Positions 55,142 through 64,000 of a stretch of DNA of 64,000 bases are shown here, one piece after another. The stretch lies in assembly GCA_030568195.1 (NCBI GenBank), contig JAJLTO010000005.1, positions 806,001-870,000 of the forward strand, in the 5' to 3' direction. How positions within the stretch are numbered: position 1 is the stretch's first letter; every line of letters starts with the position of its first letter. This DNA is from Dipodascopsis uninucleata var. uninucleata (lineage: Eukaryota; Ascomycota; Lipomycetes; Lipomycetales; Lipomycetaceae). The notes under the pieces are model-generated. The model did no database searches. It saw only the letters and a list, made by a program, of their open reading frames with translations, and was not told the origin of the DNA. The position numbers and the translations under genes were made by a program.

Positions 55142-58100
55142 GTTACAGAGTTACTAAATTTATCCTTGTTAATCGCCCTATCTGAGTAACAGTAGTAAGT
55201 TAGGGGCCCGTCAGGAGAACTGAACCCAGATTGATCGTTGTGTGCGGAATACAAGGCAGCAACTACCGTATTTGTCAGGCCTACAGGAATATTAAATCAG
55301 TTGGCCGAAACAAGGAAAATTGCCGCAAGGAACACGTACTCTGTGCCTTCAGAGCGTGGGCCAATGTTTTCGTGATAAAACGCAAACGGTGGGTCAGAAA
55401 ACAACTGAATAGGGCGTGGTATGAGGCACGACGTAGCACAAGATCAAAAGAAATCGATGAGCGTATGCCAAAAACCTAAATAAACAACTCAAACAAAGGC
55501 AGCGTATCAGAACTGGCAGCAGCGCAAGTGAAATGTCTAGAGCCCGTAGCAGTTGCGTGGTACCTATGCAAAAATAAAAGGCACTGTTCGTGCCCACAAG
55601 CCCCTGTAATGCTAACACGAGTTGACAGTAGATCCGCTAGTAGCCGATGCTCTGCGTATCCGTATGTATGAGACGAAAAGGCCCTTTTTTTCAATCAGGA
55701 ACCGCAACCGTACTGGATGCAAAGCGCTCTGTGGGGATACACCAGCTAGTCTAAGGTAACAAGTTCTCACTGATCCGACGTCGTCGTCAGCAAAACTTAA
55801 GAGGTTATGGTTCGTGGCCGTGTATATGCGTGTGAACACCCTACCTGGTAATGCCAAAGGATCATGCGCGTCTGTAATCACGTTGCGTCGCGTCACTGAA
55901 CGTAATCAGCAAATTCACGTATCCATCTATGACAGATCAAAGTTACTCGGATTCTCTACTGCGAAGGTACTAAGTAGCGATGCTGTTGTGTTCGGTAACC
56001 TGCGTCCTGCTGCAGAAGGGCGTCGAAGATGTATACTAAGGCGACCTGGAAGATGGGATGATATAGTAAGACAATACCACCAATGGGGCTGCCAAAAATA
56101 GATCCAGGATGAATACTTAGGCCAAGAGAGAAATCAAAAAATCCCAGAGAGATCTGAACTAGTCACTTTTATTTACGCACTATAGAACTTTTCTAGGTTC
56201 TGCTGTGTGCTTGAGATTATACAAAGCGAAGGACGGCTGCGCCGGTCCTAGTTATACCTAGAGTGATAAATATTTTAAATCTCGAGTTCTATGTTGAGGG
56301 ATAGGATTTGTATTGGCTAAGTGATGGAGCATAGAACTTCCAGAGGCTATGCAACACAATTCACAGTTAGTATATGGTCGTCACCAGTTCTTGATTGCAG
56401 ATCTTTTTTTTCTTGAAAGACAAGAGATACGGTAGCGGGTTACAAGAAAGATAACGTGCTGTGTTTCTCGTCGTGCTAATCAGTCTCTACCTGGTAACAA
56501 ATTACTGTGATAGATCTCGCGCCATAAGACCTCACTCACCTTTAGCTTTCCTCACTTCTTAGCATACATCACGTGAGAGCAAAAATGAGGTACCCATTTT
56601 AACCATAAATTTCTAGAACGCGCAGCAATAAGCTTAGGATATATCAGCACAAAAGCATTAGAGTGATGCTACCTTGTTACCCAGTATGAGGATTGCATAA
56701 GTCTACTATGTTGGAGCAAACTCTGCGGCACCAGATTAAGCTCTACTAGAGAAACCTGGAAACGGACTAAAACGTTATAGATATATATCGTAGATCGGGT
56801 TCAAGCTCAAGTAACAGAGAGCTACTTTATTAGCTCTAGCCTTGGTTGTAACCCGTCTCTATAACTATTTTGATTAGAATGCTATTCATTGGGTGTCGTA
56901 CTTCCATTTCCTCCGAACCAATCTAGTAAGCTGGGACATTATTGCGTATACACCCTGTCTCTTCCGCATAGCACTGAATCAAGACGATTCTAGAAATAGA
57001 TGGAACAGGTCCAATAACTGAGAGTACGATTCAGGAGTTCTATATCCCCTCGATGGTATTTTATTTCTATTTTAATTGAGGACTACTAGTAGTGTGCTAA
57101 TATCACTTAAGGCAAATATGTCAGAGTTTATTGAGAGCTATCGACGGACGACTATCAGTTTTAAACAGAACAGCTAAGAAGAATAAAAATGCCTCCCCTC
57201 GACGGCCCTTGGAGTTAACCATCACTGAGGTATGTTAATAAAACTACTGCCATAACTACCGTCGAAGACTCTGGCCATTACAACAGTAATTACGTGGATA
57301 GCAGAATTCCGGACCGAATGTAGCATGTACACGTAATTCTGACAAGATCGATTGTCCCCTTGTGATCTTAAGTTTTTGTCTTTCTGGCGCTGCAGATCGC
57401 CCGCCAGACCAAACCAAGGCACACGCACACCTACTCTTGCTCTCTTATTCACACTACGAAACTTTGATTTAGCCATTAATTATAGGACTATCGTCCTGGA
57501 TTGCGGACGCATTTGCAGTCTCTATCTGTAGACCATGGCTCAACTATATGTCCATGCCACACTATGCATTGCACTACTGTTGAGTAATATTCGCAGTTAC
57601 ATCTTGTGATAAATATGTAATACACGATATATAATATTGAGCGTATCTATATACAAGGTACTACACCTATGGTAGTTATAAAGAGCTTGGGCAATAGATA
57701 TGCAACTCATAGATCTACTGAAGTATCGTAGTATAGTTTTGTCCACTAGAGAAAGTGGAGAGATGGTGCTGGCCTTATATCACCGCAGTGGCCTGTTCGT
57801 CGTTTGGCCAAATATCTGCAAAGCAAGGCGGGTAGCTGCCAGCAGGGGTAATACCCTAATTCAATAGCAATTACCCAAATGCCCTATTTTATATTCGGAT
57901 ATTTTATATATTGTGTTCATGACATATATGTCACATATATATAAATCAAACCACAATCCATCTCCATAGAAGGGAAGGGATGAGTGGAGCCTCACAAAAT
58001 GTAGGCTGAACGCGTAATCCCATTTGGCATATATTACATAACCCATAGCGTTATGCGAACCAAAATTAAGTAGTCATCGACATGGCTACTGTGTATACGG

Positions 58101-58660
58101 AGGTGCACGTCTATGCTCAGACTTTCAGCCGCCGCATCAAGCTTTTCAAACAAGGTTTTTACTTAATAAAACACACAGTAGAAAAAACCTTCCCTGGCAA
58201 ATTATACATAGAAATACCGCAGATTTTTGTTTTGTCGCTAGATACGGACTCAACCTTCCCGCTTATTAACTAGAGGCATGAGAAACATATGCTTGTAGTA
58301 ATAGAGTTTAATATTAGACCACAGCTAATTAAACATCAAATCTCGAAAGCGTTTGGAGATAACCTACCAGTACATGACAGTCTACTGAGAAGACCATAAA
58401 ACAATGATTTACTTAAAAAAACTCGTCGTAAAATAATCTTTAATTGTCGGCGATCGTATCATACACAGAAAGACGTAGGATCAGCTGCTGATCTACATGA
58501 GGAGGATATGAAACTCGAGAGAGTATATCTTATACTCCTATCTTCAATTCCTTCGTTCCACTACGCTGAACTGTACTAAGTCATCCAAGGTTGAAAATAG
58601 GCTCCGTGAGCTGATTACCATATACAGAGTACTGTCACGAGAGGCACAAAAAAGTTCCTT
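55142..58660. other. 3.5-kb intergenic region (divergent)
   Basis: Between the PH-LRR start and the start of the pepsin-fold gene. Several ORFs of 60-95 codons exist on both strands. The best-looking is 57476-57222 on minus, starting MAKSKFRSVNKRARV, with a GTAGGT word that could be a donor, but no second exon was found. No RNA gene or repeat recognised. Confidence 0.4.
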
Positions 58661-60130
58661 ATGGACAAAATCAGGTTTAGTAGCGGTAAGAACTTCGTGT
58701 GGACGTGGTATTATGTCTTTGCAAGCTTTCTACTTGTTCTTTCGAGCTGCACAGCGGGGCGGGCGGAGGAAAATGCTCATAGGAAAAAAGTAGTACCGCT
58801 GCCATTCCTGTCGTCTGTCGGAGCTGAGCAAATTACGGACGACTACATGCATATACAGCGGGATTTTTATTTGTTCGGAAAAATATTTGTTGGCACCCCT
58901 AGGCAGCCTGTCGCAGTCAGACTTGAGTCCTCAACCTCGCATTTCTGGGTAGAGTCGGAAGATTATTGCGATGATCAGGCCGTCCGTAACGAAAATGCGC
59001 TGTGCCGTAAAATAGGTTCATATGACAGACATGCGTCAACTACAGCTTTAAATGGACCATCTCTTACTTCGGCTACCTATGATGATTCTACTTTTGCACA
59101 TCTCGAATACGTAAAGGATGTCGTCAAAGTTGGAGTGGATAGCGAGTTTGAGGGGTATGTGGGTGTTGGAGTAACTGGAAGTGCGGTTCCTGGTCGTTTG
59201 GGTCTTGGTCTCGTTGGACGATCAAAGTCATCGCACGCAGAGATTTTTATTATGGGTCTCAAGAAAGCTACTTTAATTGAAGGATCTCTTTATTCAATGT
59301 ATACTATGACAAACAGTCACACTTCTGGAATGGTTTTGTTCGGCGGTATCGATACATCTCAATTCTATGGCGAGTTAAAAACATATACTACGTTGTTTGG
59401 TCACCAATCAAAGTATATAATGTCTGTGGTGGTCGATTATCCACGTTCGACTCGCAAATACAATGCTGCCTTGACATACGACTCATTCCTTTCATATATA
59501 CCATTCGATGTGTTAGAAAATGTAGCCAGCTACTTTGGACCTGGCGCGAAGTACAATAGTGCTTACGGAACATACGTGGTTGACTGTGGATATAGAATGT
59601 TGAGTGCCGATAGTACAATACTGTTTTCATTCACGTCCTATGGGAGCGGCAGCGAAGACTTCACTCATATAGAAGTACCTCTTTCGTCTCTGGTCTATAA
59701 GATTAATGTCCAAGAATCAGGGTCGCACCATTGCATCTTGTCCGTTGTGTCGCCTGACCGCCCTACAGGTGCTGTCAGTGGAACTGGCACTCATCAAGAA
59801 TATAATATAGGCTGGTCCATACTGCGCTATGCATACGTTGTATATGATTTTCAGAACAAAAATGTATCTATGGCTCAGTCAGTTTCTGGTGATTATACGG
59901 GGTCAAATATTACGGTAATAGGGGATGATGGAATTCGAGGTACTATCAAAGGTGAACACCGAGCATTCAAGTCAGGACATCATTCAATTTTTGGCTACGT
60001 TCAGTATTTCTTTTATCGGAATCGTTTACTTTTTTCTCCATTCTTAATTTTGATAGGGATATTCCTGATATATCATGTTCGACTAAATACATATAGGCGA
60101 TATCACAAGCCATTTAAAATATTAGTGTAA
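58661..60130 (+). CDS. membrane-anchored pepsin-fold protein with both catalytic motifs lost
   Basis: 489 residues, intronless. N-terminal signal sequence (about 14-35), then a two-lobed A1-peptidase fold: DYMHIQRDFYLFGKIFVGTP begins lobe one and NIGWSILRYAYVVYDFQNKN closes lobe two. The expected cysteine pairs are kept (C103/C115 and C309/C358). Where active enzymes have DTGSS this protein has ESSTS (89-93). Where they have D(S/T)G in lobe two it has LTYDSFLSYIP (271-281), the catalytic Asp position being Thr. The flap Tyr/Gly motif is also not recognisable. A membrane span at about 455-473 with a short basic cytosolic tail replaces the GPI signal of yapsins. I infer a non-catalytic secretory or cell-surface protein. 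The frame is uninterrupted and the fold-supporting residues are kept, so it is not a decayed pseudogene. Confidence 0.87.
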   Translation: MDKIRFSSGKNFVWTWYYVFASFLLVLSSCTAGRAEENAHRKKVVPLPFLSSVGAEQITDDYMHIQRDFYLFGKIFVGTPRQPVAVRLESSTSHFWVESEDYCDDQAVRNENALCRKIGSYDRHASTTALNGPSLTSATYDDSTFAHLEYVKDVVKVGVDSEFEGYVGVGVTGSAVPGRLGLGLVGRSKSSHAEIFIMGLKKATLIEGSLYSMYTMTNSHTSGMVLFGGIDTSQFYGELKTYTTLFGHQSKYIMSVVVDYPRSTRKYNAALTYDSFLSYIPFDVLENVASYFGPGAKYNSAYGTYVVDCGYRMLSADSTILFSFTSYGSGSEDFTHIEVPLSSLVYKINVQESGSHHCILSVVSPDRPTGAVSGTGTHQEYNIGWSILRYAYVVYDFQNKNVSMAQSVSGDYTGSNITVIGDDGIRGTIKGEHRAFKSGHHSIFGYVQYFFYRNRLLFSPFLILIGIFLIYHVRLNTYRRYHKPFKILV

Positions 60131-61274
60131 TATTTAAGTACCCGGTGTTATGCTTGAGCGCTATTATTACGTGATGGACACTAACTACATGGCAGCGACT
60201 ATTTCTTGTGTTCTATCAAAAAAGCTACTCGCGCACAACTCGTACCATGGATATTTCCGTGGCTCTTTTTTGTTTATTTCCTGATTTTATCATGACATTT
60301 ACGGTTTGCATTATCATCATCTATCGATTGTTTGATTTCTATGTTTCGTCTCTATTCTATTTCATCGCATTAGTCACATTACGCTGCACAACTTCATTTG
60401 TTTGACTTATAAGAGCATGTTTTGATTTTTATTGTTCCCGATAATTGTATATTTATTTATAACATATAATAGTATTGTAGTAGTATTAATGTACGTTCGT
60501 CTTCAGAGAGGGACCAAGTATTAGAAAATCTACAATCCTAACGAAACCTGCTTTCAAGACTTTCAGCTTAGGAATTAGTAAAAGACTTTAATTGGAGACT
60601 ACAATCTAGGTGATAACATTCGATAATCTGTTATTAGTAAATTATCGAATACCTAAAATAAATCTTAGCAATCATTGCTTTGTTTGACAGAGATCTCAGT
60701 AAAAATGTTGGTGTATGGAATTTAACCCTTCACCCATTTAATTACTGCTGCTGCTTCGTCTGTAGTCAGCTTTGCTGCAACGAGAGGAATTTATGCTGAT
60801 TTATTTGATATTCGCTCAACATCAAGGACTGTGTTCCTATTCTTTATAAAATCCTTACGGAATTTTAACTAGATATATTCGGATAATATCAGTATACTCA
60901 GGATTGCATGATAAATATTTGACGCAAAACTGGAATTCGAGGGTCAAGCGGGTGATAAACTTCACAAGAATCCTATGACTAAGGTTACTCAGTTGCTACG
61001 TCCTAATTATATGCTCTCAGGTCATCTTAGAAGATCCACGGAGCAGGCTAGCGAAAAAAATAACGCCTAGTGGGTACCATATACGGACTTAGCTATTTGT
61101 TTTAAAATAGATTGCTCTAGGGCATTTGTCGTCTAACAAGGAAGCTTCGAGTAGAGAAAGCTCAAACATAGAGAGTGTGAAGGTGGTTAGAGCGGGCAGC
61201 AGCAACCGCGTTGAGCAATCTATAGCTTTCATAGAAGGAGTTCTCTTAAAAGTCGTTTTCAGCTTTCATATATC
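60131..61274. other. intergenic region between the two secretory genes
   Basis: 1.14 kb. T-rich terminator region, then the promoter of the glycosyltransferase gene. No further gene. Confidence 0.45.
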
Positions 61275-63398
61275 ATGGCGTTGGTACGAAGATCAGCGAA
61301 TGCAGGCAGACTATTTTTACGACCGCGACTAGTACTGTTACTGGTCGTCAATGTATTAACAATATTGGGTTTCATGGCATGGCGTGAACACTATGTCAGT
61401 AAAGAGTCATTGCTGAATCTCATGGATGATCGACTGAAAGCTGTATTTAGTCCAGATAGAGAAGTCAACACCGTTGACATCACAGAAGTATCTACAAATT
61501 TTACTGGCAAAGCTGCATACGTAACGACACTTTGCATGGAGGATGATGTAAGTTATGCATTGAAAAGATCTCTGTGGTGCTCTGGGATTACTGAAGACAA
61601 TTGGGAGACATTCATTTTTTGCTATTAATAAGAAGCAATGTCAATTTTGATGCTAACAAAGGTTGGAACTTAATAGATTATTCCGGTTCGTGCATTAGTA
61701 CACTCATTGGAGCAGTCACGCACAGAGGCGGATGTTGTTGTAGTCTTGATGCGGCAGATCCCAGAAGATGAGCGAAAGCAATTGACAGACTTGGGGGCCA
61801 AGTTGGTCGATACAGAGGTCATAAAAATAGACATTGATGATTCCAGAAAGTCAAAGGATGAGAAGGAGATCGAAATGGAGACAGTATCGAGTGACGGTAA
61901 AATCATTGCTGAGGAAGAGAGAAAAAAGCGAGTTTGTCGCAGCAATGTAATACAAGCCTGGAGACTGACAGAATACGAACGAATAGTAGCATTACAACCT
62001 GAAATGTTGGTCCTTAGAAACATTGATGAGATATTCCAGGAGCCTCCTTTTACTGCTACCTTCGAGCTTGGTGGTATGGTTGACGAGTCCATTTTATTGC
62101 TGGAGCCTGATATGGAAGTCTACAAAGAGCTCAAGGGTGTAATGATCAAAACTTTCCACGTTCCTCATGATATTGGTTATTTGAACTATTTTTTTAAAGA
62201 CATCCATCCTTTGAATCCTGTCTATAATGTCAAAGCAAAGTATCAGCAACTGGAGTATAGCCGATATGTTTTCGGTAATGCTAAAGTTTATAATTATGAA
62301 GGTACAATGAAGCCATGGAACTTTTGGATAGATGGCCCAAAAGAATGGCGTGTATCCTTCCATGAAGACATGGTTTATCAATGGCGTCAGATAGAATACT
62401 CTATGAAAGAAAAGTTGGGCATGGATACGGATTTACTCGATTGGAGAAAGAGTAGGGGCTCTAAGGACGTCTGTGATGATTATCTTGCCAACAAGGTTGA
62501 TATTCCAGAAAAGATCATGGATAAATATTCCGTATTGCTTGCGACTCATTCATTGCGTCGTCAGGCCACACTACCATTTGTTATTAATCAATTTTTGATG
62601 TCTCCAAAGGTAGATCGTATCTTCATTGTATGGCATGACAAAACCCAGCCTGTTTCAAAAAATATACGTGAGCTGTTGAAGGAACAGCAAGGTACTGTTA
62701 TATTACTCAATCAGACGGTCGACTCATTAAATAACCGATTCAATCCTGTCAAGGAGCTTCGAACAGGTGCTGTATTGATCTCAGACGACGATGTTTGGAC
62801 TCCAATCGAAGATATTGATCTTGCATTTGAGGCATGGCAACGGCAGCCTGACTCACTCGTGGGATTTGCACCTCGAGCAGATTGCTATGACATTCCTACA
62901 GAGACTCTGAAATATTGCTGGGCTTATCGAATGTCACCTCCTCGATATTCTATAATGCTCACCAAGCTTATGTTTATGGATTCCAATTTTCTATTCTTGT
63001 GGCGATGTGGTATACCAGACAATATCCTAAAGTATGTGGATGACCTCATTAACTGCGAAGATATCGCCATGAACTTTTTGATTTCAGGTGTTACTACTAA
63101 AGCGCCTTTTCATGTTATTTCAGAAGAAGTATACGATTTTGGACTGGAAAACGGTATTTCCTCTAACCCCAACCATTGGAGAGTCCGAGGAGAATGTGTA
63201 CAGAGAATTACGGAGCTTTTTGGGCGTAACACTCTGGTCTCCGTTAAGGGCTCAATGTCTCGATATGCATCAACAGATTTCAAGTCAACTACATGGGAAG
63301 AATTTTTGGACATGATCCGTGAGAAAGAATCCAACGCCCAGGATCTAGAGGTTATGGAAGCGGTGTCAAAGGACGACGAGGTGACTAACAACTGGTAA
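61275..63398 (+). CDS. GT8-like (degenerate) + GT64 (exostosin-type) fusion glycosyltransferase
   Basis: Two exons, 61275-61547 and 61677-63398; 129-nt intron (GTAAGT donor, TGCTAAC branch, AATAG acceptor) joining TTLCMEDD-IIPVRALVHSLEQS; 664 residues. Type II topology: basic start then a signal anchor at about 18-36. The first domain (about 80-310) is GT8/glycogenin-like (AYVTTLCMED, WRLTEYERIVALQPEMLVLR, NYEGTMKPW). Its DxD metal site reads Q198-P199-E200, and the His of HxxGxxKPW is Asn297. The second domain (about 375-635) is GT64 with the DxD-type ISDDDVW (D461-D463), CEDIAMNFLIS (E552-D553) and VGFAPRAD. I infer a Golgi enzyme using the GT64 half, with the GT8 half kept for binding or structure. 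Donor and acceptor are unknown; animal GT64 enzymes transfer GlcNAc or GalNAc. Confidence 0.92.
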
Positions 63399-63910
63399 GC
63401 ATAGCCAGTTGAAGAATAATGTAGTAATATTTGACAAACTTACGGAGCGACATTGGATAGCGGAGAGGCAGGCAAAAGCCGCTAGGGCGGTTGATTCGCC
63501 GTATTATGTAGAGTAATGCTTTATTTATTAGCAATAGAAATATCATTACGTATGGATGTACATATTATTAGTCATATACATGTATGCATGACTAATATAT
63601 TTCGTTAGCTCATGCATTTATATTTCAGATATATCACAAAAAGTATTTTGTAATAAAACAAGAATATGACTATAAAATTTATTTTAATAGTAAGCACGTA
63701 AAAGACACGTTTATAAGCAGGAGGCCATCGAGCAGGGACAAATGACAGCCGCTGGCAGGACGGCCCGCGCAGCTGATATTTGAATATAGTTTTTTGGGCT
63801 TATGATAAGTCTGATTCGGCCGAAATAAAAATAGCTTTTAAGATCATTAAAAATAGTAGGAAAGGCAGTATTTTTGGCTACTGTACTTTCTATTGTAGTT
63901 CAATCAATGC
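63399..63910. other. convergent 3' region
   Basis: 512 bp between the glycosyltransferase stop and the stop of the gene at the right edge. AT-rich, nothing else seen. Confidence 0.45.
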
Positions 63911-64000
63911 TTAATTGCTGCGAAGCTGTGTAGGATCACCGAGCAGTCGTTGATCAATATGTAGATCACGGTCCCAAACATCTAAGATCTGTTTCCCAAC
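63911..64000 (-). CDS. 3' end of a gene entering from the right edge (unknown)
   Basis: Only one minus-strand frame is open from the edge. It reads 29 residues, VGKQILDVWDRDLHIDQRLL followed by GDPTQLRSN, then TAA at 63911. The text is amphipathic and protein-like, and the other two frames stop at once. Too short to name; the gene would be convergent with the glycosyltransferase gene. Confidence 0.5.
   Translation of the reverse strand, partial: VGKQILDVWDRDLHIDQRLLGDPTQLRSN

Noticed and set aside
57222-57476. Minus ORF beginning MAKSKFRSVNKRARV
   Set aside because: The start resembles small basic nucleolar proteins, and a GTAGGT donor-like word follows, but no second exon or conserved core was found, and the rest of the ORF looks random.
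55142-58660. Possible mobile element in the 3.5-kb gap
   Set aside because: No terminal repeats, transposase, reverse transcriptase or integrase text in any frame.

Overview
The window is nuclear DNA of a fungus. The evidence is a Zn2Cys6 transcription factor with a fungal-specific regulatory domain, a WSC wall-stress sensor, SLM1, PSR1-type phosphatase, Cho1 phosphatidylserine synthase, Met8, a UPF0357 protein and a TRAPP Trs33 subunit. Short spliceosomal introns (about 50-300 nt) carry clear CTAAC branch points. Ribosomal protein eL28 (lost in Saccharomyces cerevisiae), frequent introns and roughly one gene per 2.5-3 kb argue against a Saccharomyces-type yeast. The pol eta N-terminus and the WSC cytoplasmic tail look ascomycete-like, but I cannot name the lineage. 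No transposon, rRNA, tRNA, CRISPR or viral fossil could be supported.

Layout. 0-5.7 kb: 5' part of DNA polymerase eta (-, cut by the left edge), a divergent small gene that may be a Mediator subunit (+), and SLM1 (-). 5.7-8.8 kb: long non-coding stretch. 8.8-13.2 kb: threonyl-tRNA synthetase (-) and phosphatidylserine synthase (+), divergent. 13.2-16.5 kb: gap. 16.5-20.2 kb: WSC sensor and SDS22 (+). 21-27.1 kb: a 90-codon orphan ORF (-), a Zn2Cys6 regulator (+) and a TMS1/serine-incorporator protein (+). 27.5-33.4 kb, all on -: MET8, a PSR1-like phosphatase and a lysine-rich ER-type membrane protein. 35.8-41.8 kb: MCH1-like MFS transporter (+), adenine phosphoribosyltransferase (+) and an EDEM/HTM1-type GH47 lectin/mannosidase (-). 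43.5-50.1 kb: TRS33 (+), malate dehydrogenase (-), eL28 (-), UPF0357 protein (+). 50.9-55.1 kb: a 1419-residue PH-LRR protein (-). 58.7-63.4 kb: a tandem pair of secretory-pathway genes (+), followed by the 3' end of another gene (-) at the right edge.

Most genes are ordinary housekeeping genes with no obvious shared pathway. The most unusual place is 58.7-63.4 kb. The first gene is a membrane-anchored pepsin-fold protein whose two catalytic aspartate motifs are both lost. The second fuses a GT8 domain that has lost its metal-binding DxD and HxxGxxKPW residues to a GT64 domain that keeps its DDD and ED residues. Two neighbouring lumenal proteins each built on an eroded enzyme fold is the best candidate here for undescribed biology.

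Exon structures were assembled by hand from reading-frame continuity, GT/AG borders and family alignment from memory. No search was run.
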